A DNA stretch of 64,000 nucleotides from assembly GCA_009760885.1 (NCBI GenBank), contig CM019719.1, positions 37,040,584-37,104,583 of the forward strand, in the 5' to 3' direction. The notes beneath the pieces are model-generated. The model ran no database searches, was not told the DNA's origin, and was given only the letters and a program-made list of their open reading frames with translations. Within the stretch, counting starts at the first letter, position 1. Each line of letters begins with the position of its first letter. The translations under genes were made by a program, and so were the position numbers. Below, piece after piece: positions 53,701 through 62,700 of this stretch. Source of the DNA: Achatina immaculata. Its lineage: Eukaryota; Mollusca; Gastropoda; Stylommatophora; Achatinidae.

Positions 53701-56700
53701 AACTTTGCCTGTCTGCTGGTCAGGGTGTAGGCTAAAAACAAAGACAAAGTGACCAGTTTCAGTTAATTCATGCTTGCCATTTAAAAAAAAATTCTATCTT
53801 TGAATAATCAGTTTAGGACACCAGTTTTTCAGTTTAACATCCACTTCACATATTTTTTTAAAGTTAAGAATAAAACCAGTTATAAAGATAACTAGAAGCC
53901 CATAAACCAAATAAAATCATATGATATAACTACATGTTCTATATCCTGCCTGTCATATGCAATTATTATCTCTTTGAAACACTGTATCACTTTATGAGCA
54001 AGTTTTTAAGGGCATTTCATATGCCTCATTTAAATAAAGACAGCAGAAGTCATGATGCAATCAGGTTAAAAAAAAAACAAAAAAACTATCGTTTGGAAAG
54101 ATATCTATTTTTTTCAGTTTAGATGTTACTGTTATTCCACTAAATGCGCAATAATGAATGACTTACCGACCAACCTTCCCTTTGTCTACAAGGTCTTTCA
54201 AAGTTAACTTTAGATGAACGATACCATGTGTTAGCAGCCATTCTTCTGAGTTCTGTTTCTGTGCATCATTTGCTGAGATGATTTCTTGCAAACGCTGTGA
54301 AATAAAATCTAATGCTCAAAATTAGCAAATACATTTTTTTTTGGGTGTAAGGGGGACAGAGGAGGATAAACTTTTCATATGCATAATTATTGGAACTTAA
54401 ATTTTAATTTTATATCTAAAGTCCCTTCTTATGTGACTGCCTCTAACACAAAGCAAAATGCAATGAATCTCATCATTATCTGACACTCATATTTTGTATA
54501 TTGTTTCCAGTCTCATTTTGGTGCTTTTTTTTTTTTCGCTCCCAAAATCAATTTTCATATCATGTTCATATGCCTTTGAATGTAAATGCTACAGAAGAGT
54601 TCTCCAAATATCGTGGACACAAAAAAGAACAAATATATCTATACTAAAAGAGCTTAATATTGAAGAAGGCTGGCTAGTAAAGAGGATTAAAGAGAGAAAA
54701 CTTAAATATTTTGGACACATTAAACGTCATGATAATTTAGAGAAGACCATATTGGAAGGATACATAATGGGAAAAAGAAAAAGAGGAAGACCAAAACGAA
54801 GATGGCTGCAAGAAATCGTTGACGATCTGCAAATGGACGCAGCAGCAGCAAGGCATCTTGCTCACAACCGAGAGGCCTACAGGAGTGCTGTTAGGGAGGC
54901 AAAGTTCCGCAAGGGACATGCAAATGAATGAATGAGTGTTCATATATCTATGAGAAACTATGAATTTTTATGGTAATCATTCTTTATCGGACTCAACTTT
55001 TTCAGTTTAAACATTATATGAAAAAATTATAGGATATGAAGCCATTTACGATGCACAGTGATGAGAAGAAATTTTTAAAATGAGAAATGATGAAGCTTTT
55101 GCACAGTAAAGTGATCTAGCACAGTGTTGTATGGTTAGCAGGACCTGCTAAATGGAGAATTACTTGAGCAGGTGAAAAGCTTCAGGTATTTAGGACACAT
55201 GACAACAGAGGATGGAAAATGTGAAATGGAAGTTAAAGACAAGCAAGAATGGCAAAAAAACACCATCAGCAGAATGAGGAAGATCTTACATCAAAACAAA
55301 TATCACACCAACTGAAATTATGTATCATAAAATGCTACACACACTCAGTATTCTCTTATGGTGTAGAAGCTTACACCTTGAACAAGACAACAGAAAAGAA
55401 AATCAAGGCCTTTGAAATGTGGATATATTAGAAGAATAGGGCATCAAAGAATTTCAAAGAAACCAAAGAATGCTGAACCAACTAGAAATGAAAAGACACT
55501 TAATGAAAACCATAAAAAAACAAGACAACTAAGAGACTTTGGACATGTCAAAAGGCATAATATTATACTGAAGACCTTTCTTTAAGATAAGACTGAAGGG
55601 AAGGTAACAAGAGGATGACAGCAGCACAGATGGGTGGACTACATCAAGAGATGAGCAGGAACCAGCTTGGCTAAGTACACTGCAAAGACAAGAAACAGAG
55701 CAGTGGAAATTCATTGCAGCCAACCTTCCATGTGGAGGTGGCATGAGATGATGATGATGATGTATGTTCAGTGTTTGAAAAACAGTAGGCAAAGCACTTT
55801 AGACATGAAAGAAAGAAAAATGACAAGAGAATTACCTGAGACTCAAACCAAGGATTTCAGCAGGGCAAGCAGCTCCCCAGCCACAAGAAACTGGAGACAT
55901 AAGATGGTCAAGAGAATAATGCTTTGGCAGTTGCTTGCCCTGGCAGAATCTGTGCTTTGAGTCCCAGGTAATTCTCTTGCTGTTTTTTCCTTCTCTCACA
56001 TCTAAAGTGCTTTATTATCTTTCAAATTATAACCATATAACACTGTACTAAGTCACTTTCTGTTTTTGTAATTACACAATATAGGGTGTAATATCAGCTT
56101 CATAGGTACTGATTTCAGAGATTATCTTCTAGAAATTAGGTTGAAAAAGACAAAGATGTATAACGAAAATATATCTGTGTGCAAGAAACAGCATTCATTG
56201 GTATAGTTCTTGAGTGCAGAGAATGTGTCTTTCTATAATTGAAAGTTATTTATAGAAAAGAATATTCAGATATTGGAAATGATTAACACTGGGCTACACA
56301 TGCTCAAAAAGGAGATCAATCTTGGCTTGAAAGACCAAGCCACATGGCATTTCATATGAGCATGTGCAGGCAGTAATCTGAGATTTTGACTTTCCAGAAT
56401 GTGCCTAAACTGGGTAAAGCTGGGGCGACCATCCCTAACCCAGCGCGTCACAGGTGGCGGATGGTGAAAGTCCTCCAGATATGGAGGATCCCTGTGAATA
56501 AGGAGTTGTCCAAATAAACAGGCATGGACCAACTGGCGGTAGACTCAGAAAGCGAGGTGGGGTAGTAGGTGGCTCTACTACTCCTATAAAGTGCCTCAGG
56601 TGCTCAGTGAAGGGAATACCAGGGGGCCAGAGGCGCCTTAAAACCTCTTGCTCCCGCTGCCTTGCGGGTAGGACAGGGAGTCCAATGGCTAGCAGAGAGT

Positions 56701-59700
56701 CCGTAGACAAACCGACAGAAGGCAACGGGAAACCACAGTTGTGGTTCCCAAGAATAGTTATGCTTGAACAGAATAATCGATTCATCATGAACGACGTTAA
56801 TGGATATTCCTCTGGAACAGCCTCGTCCGGCAGGGCAGCTCACAAGCCACAGGTGAGGCCAGATCATCATCAAGCTACTGGTGGCAAAACTAACAAGTTC
56901 AAAATAGCAACATGGAATGTTAGAACTTTATTCCAGGCTGGAATAAAATGTAAAGATGGAAATGGAAAGGATGAAGATCAACATATTAGGAATGAGTGAA
57001 GTTAGATGGACAGGTGCAGGGAAGATAAACTCAGATAAATATACAATAATATATTCAGGAAGTGAGAAACATGAACGAGGAGTAGAAATTATATTTGATG
57101 AACAAACAGCAAGGACAATTGTAGGATATTTGAACATCTCGGACCGAGTCCTGCTAGCCCAACTGAAAGGACAACCAATAAACATAAATATTATACAAGT
57201 GTACGCTCCAACATCTGAAAGTTCTGAAGAAGATGTACAACTATTTTATAATGACATAGAGACAGCACTAAAACACACAAAGTCACATGAAGTTACCATA
57301 GTCATGGGAGATTTTAATGCCAAAGTTGGTAAAGGAAGAACTTCAGACATCGTTGGTGACTATGGACTGGGGGAGAGGAATGACAGAGGTTATAAATTAA
57401 TTGAATGGGCAAGAATACACAGCATGGTTGTAGGAAACACCTGGTTTAAACAACATTCTCGAAGACTGGCAACGTGGTGCAGCCCAGACAAAAAGACTTT
57501 TAACCAGATAGACTACATATTAATCAAAAAACGATTCCGCAATGCATTACTGACAACAAAAACCATGCCAGGAGCTGACTGCAATAGTGACCATGATCCA
57601 CTCTGTGGAAAAGTTAGAATAAAGCTACAGAAAGCAGGCAGAAAAGTAAGAAACATCAAACTGAATACAGAACTTCTTAAAAATGACCAAGAACTGCGAG
57701 AACAATACAAAGTTACTATAACAAATAGATACAATGCAATAGCAAAGATAAATAGTATAGATGAACAATGGGAAATGTTAAGAGATTCTATCCACCAAAC
57801 TGTTAAGGAGATAATACCACCAAAAAAAGAAGCCTCTAAAAATAAATGGATGACAGACGACATCTTAGGACTGATGGACAAGAGGAGGAGGAGTAAAAAT
57901 AACGAGGAAAAATATAGCAAGATAAATAAAGAAATAAGACACAAATGCAGAGAAGCAAAAGAAGTGGGGTTAAATGAACAGTGCAGACAGATAGAGGACT
58001 CTCATAATAAAGACAGCAAAAACATGCACAAACGAATTAATGAACTCACAGGCAGGAAAACAAAATATACAACAGGATGCCTGAAATCGAAAGAAGGTAA
58101 AATGTTAATGGGAAAAGAAGACATTGTGGACAGGTGGACAGAGTACATCGGTGAGCTATATGGAGGAGAAAGACCAGAATTAACACCAGATACTGAAAAC
58201 TGTGATGGACCACCAATACTTGAAGATGAAATCATAGATGCCATCAAACACATGAAGAAAGGAAAAGCAACTGGGCCTGATAATATAACAGTAGAAGAAA
58301 TAGAGGCACTAGAGGAGACAGGAATAAAAATAATAACCAAGTTACTGAATGACATTTACAACAGTGGTTATATTCCCAGTGACCTGATTAAATCCACGTT
58401 TATAGCACTACCAAAGAAACCAAGTGGAAAGGAATGTGATGACCACCGGACTATCAGCCTCTCATGTCACATAATGAAGCTACTTCTGAGAATAATTATG
58501 AGAAGAACAAGGAAAAAGATAAAAATGGAAACAGCAGATGAACAGTTTGGATTTGTTGAAGGAAAGGGAACACACAATGCCATTTATGCTTTACGAACAC
58601 TAACAGAAAGAGCTTTAGAAGTACAGAAAGATCTCTACTTATGCTTCATTGATTACACCAAGGCATTTGACAAAGTGAAACATAATGAAATTATAAAAAT
58701 GCTTGAAGACATCAATATAGATGGCAAAGACCTGAGGATTGTAAAACATCTATACTGGCAGCAAGAAGCAGCAGTTCGAGTTGAAAATAGAATTGGAAAA
58801 TATCAACCTATAAAACAAGGGGTGCGACAAGGATGTGTACTATCTCCAGACCTTTTTTCTCTGTATAGCGAGAATACCCTAAGAACAATCATCACAGAGC
58901 CAGGCATAAAAATTGGAGGATACAATATTAACAACCTTCGGTGTGCTGACGACACAGTACTGATAGCTGAGAACCAACAAGACCTGCAAAATCTCTTGGA
59001 TAAAGTCGCCAAAGAAAGTGAGCAGATAAGCCTTACTTTGAACATCAAAAAGACAGAGACTATGGTTATATCTAAGAAACAGACTCCACCAGCATGCAGT
59101 ATTAAATTAAACGGAACTGTTCTAAAGCAGGTGCAGAAATTCAAATACCTTGGAGCAGTAATAACTTCAGATGGGAAATGCAGAACAGAAATTAGGAACA
59201 GAACAGGCCAAGCAAAGACTGCATTTCAGAGAATGAGAAACATATTAGCTAACACATCTTTATCAATGAATGTTAGAAAATGAGTCCTAAAATGCTATAT
59301 TGAACCTATCTTGTTATATGGAAGTGAATCATGGACAATAGGCAAGTCTGCACAAAAATCATTGGAAGCAGCAGAAATGTGGTTTATTAGAAGAATGTTG
59401 CGAATCCCCTGGACAGCAAAAATAACTAATGAAGAATGTATGAGAAGAGCTGGAGAGACAAAAAAACCTTGTCAAAAAGATAAGAGAGAGACAATGTACT
59501 TTCATAGGACATGCAATGAGAAGAGGAGGCATTGAAAATATTATAACAACAGGAAAAATAGAAGGAAGAAGATCAAGAGGAAGACCAAGAGAAATGATAG
59601 TGGACAGTCTAACAGAATGGTGTGAGAGGAGATCACCAACTGAACTGATGGCCTGCATGAAGGATCGGGTACTCTGAAGAAGCATAATAGCCAACGCCAG

Positions 59701-62700
59701 TCGGCACGGCACATCATGATGATGCCTAAACTCAAGAAGATCATCAAAGGAAATCACTTTGACTGGAGTATTGGCATAGACACTTAGGTGATACTGTGGT
59801 TCTGTTGTCAACCTGAGAAATCCCACAGAGCTAGCCATTGTCTGATGTGAATAAATCACTAAGAAGATTATGCAAAGATACATCTGTGTAAAGATGAAGA
59901 ATAAAATTCATGAGATGTTTATATTCATGGTTAATTTAAATATCTTCACCCATTTTTGAGTTTTTAATTTTAAAAAAAAAGGATTACTTTTTCTGTAATA
60001 TTCTGAATGATTTTTTTTTCTGAAAATCTAATATTCCACAGTTTATGAATTAAGTTGAATATAATACATATGCCATGAGTAACATCTGTTTCTCAAATGC
60101 ATGAGCATGATGAATGTATATACATAAAACATGAAGAATTATATTAATAGTGTTGCTTGTTATACCTGCAAGTCATGGGTTTGATTCACATGAGTAACTG
60201 TAAGAGGGTCTGGAGGCCTTGCATTCCTAATATTTGGAGAACGCCACTGGTTGTAATCATGTAATGGTTTGCTGAAAAGAATGTAAACAGTCCCCAAAAG
60301 TATTATCCTATGTATAAATATACTGACAACAATTATTGAGGAAAGACGCTGGCAATGGTTGGGACATGTGCTCCGAATGACTGACAACTCACTACCAAAA
60401 ACAGCACTAAGATGGACACCACAGGGGAGCAGAAGTAAGGGTAGACCAAAAGAGACATGGAGAAGAACAACAGAAAGGATGTTGAGCAATAGAGGGCTCA
60501 CCTGGGCAAGAGCAGAAAAAAAGGCGAAGGACAGGCATTTGTGGAAAACCCTTGCGGAAGCCCCATGTGCCCTGGGCACTTAAGGTTCAGAGAGAGAGAG
60601 AGATGTATAAATATGCAATAGAATAGAGATTCTAGCTACATGTCCAGGCTAGTTTCAACCAGATTGGTAAGTCATGCCTGAGTTACTGCAGTTTATGCAA
60701 GGTTGTGTTTTAATACCTCATTACATTTGCCATGGAGCAAAATATCAAAGTGTGGTACAATGTCAAATTTTGTGTGAAACTCAAGAAATCTGCCACAGAG
60801 ACATTTGAAAATTTGCCTGATGCTTATGGTAATGCCACTTTATTAACTCTTCCCTGGCCCAGAAAAAAAAACGCAGACAAAAAGTGCGGGTCTTGATATG
60901 TATAGGGGGTATAGTTGTAAAAGTGAATGTACAAAGTATTTCCACTTTAAAAGTATACATATTATGCATGAAAATAGTTGTAAATGTAAGAAGACTTCAT
61001 AAATGAAGAGTTTGTTTTAGGAAAAAAGAAGTAGTGTGATGATTTTAGCTGATAATTGTGTAGTGCTTACCATTGGCAATGACTAGATGTATAATGCTTA
61101 CCATTGGCGATTTCCAGATCTACTTAAATTTTCGTCTGATCTCATCATGTGGTGGCCTTCTCACTAAAATAATGTCTGAAATAACCTTATAACTACTTCT
61201 CCAGTCCATTTAATAGGTCTAAATGTACTTGTGGCACATTCAGGAAGAGTGGTCGGGTCATAGGACATGTCCTTATGACTCCGAAATCACAATAAATATT
61301 GAAATTTCTCAGTTAAAAACATCGATTTCGCTTGGTTGTTATCCACGCTTTGGATTGAACTATGAAAGGTCAGCAGACATGCGCAGATAAATTGTGTACA
61401 ATAAAAAGTTACAACAGTTTTATGCTGCAATGAAACAAAATCGCTATAACAAGCATGGCAGGCACTAGACTAACAGGAAGAATTCACTATAGTGTCGATG
61501 GCAGGGAAAGAGTTAAGAAATATGGTCTTTAGGTGGCACACAGCTGTCAAAGAGGGTCGAGAAAATGTTGAAGACAAACCTCATTTCAGAAAGTCAATCT
61601 CATCAATAGATGATCACAGTGTGGAAGATATGCATGCTGTGATGGCAAAAGACCACTGATTGAGTATCAGGATGATTTCAGAAGAAACAGGCTTAGATAA
61701 AAATACAGTTCATATAATTTTAACAAACTTTTTGCACATGTAAATGAGTCCAACAAGTCCAAAGTGACACTGCAGATGACTGGTTCCTGCCCCATGATAA
61801 TGCACCTGGTCACACAGCACTTTCAGTTTGATAATTTTTGGTGAAGAAAAACATTCTCATACTTCCACAACATCCCTACAGCTCAGATCCACCTTTGTGT
61901 GATTTCTAAATTGAAATCTAAGTTGAAGGATCATCATTTCAGGACTGTGGAAATCATCCAAAAAGTTAATGAACTGAGCTCACTTACGGAAAATGACTTC
62001 CAGTACTGCTACAATCAATGAAAAAATGTTGAAACTATTGTTTAATTTCCCAAAATGGGCTGTACTTTCAAGGAGGTAACTTGTAATTTCACATGAGTAT
62101 TATATATAAGTAAATTAAAAAATTTATGCACTTACTCTTGGAACACATCAGTATATCAGTATCCATATCTCACATAACTGAGGTGTAAGATTCAATCAAT
62201 GTTTCATATAACTAAAGTGTTAAGATTCAATAAATTATCTTCAGAGGATAAGTGTGAAAAAAATATCTAAACTGATCCCATGGCTTACAACAAGAGCTGC
62301 AAAGCTTTAAAAATAAACATATGATTAATATTATTTCTTACCTCATTAGATAATCTGTTTTACTTTTGCCATTTTCTAACTCTGTGATTATGTCACCCTC
62401 TGTCACTTCATCATCATCACTATCCAATGTTTCAGCACTCTCTGATCTGGCATCCCTGAAATACATCGTACTGTCATAAACAGTTGTGGAAAGAGACAGA
62501 CAAAGTAGACAAAAATTTAAATATAAGGATATGTGCAAGATAACAGACATTCTTAGAATAAGTCATGAGGATACAGAAATTAGAGAACCTGACATTCCAT
62601 GGAAAACTCAGTGGAAAAGGAAAGACTGAAAGAAAAATAGCTTACCAAGTTGTCCAGTTGGTTTGGAAAAAAGACAGATTATAAAAACCATATAAAACAA

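Noticed and set aside
56266..56873. Several minus-strand frames of ~90-117 codons
   Set aside because: They lie mostly over the RTE-B 5' leader, are not conserved in other copies, and the plus strand carries the real ORF.
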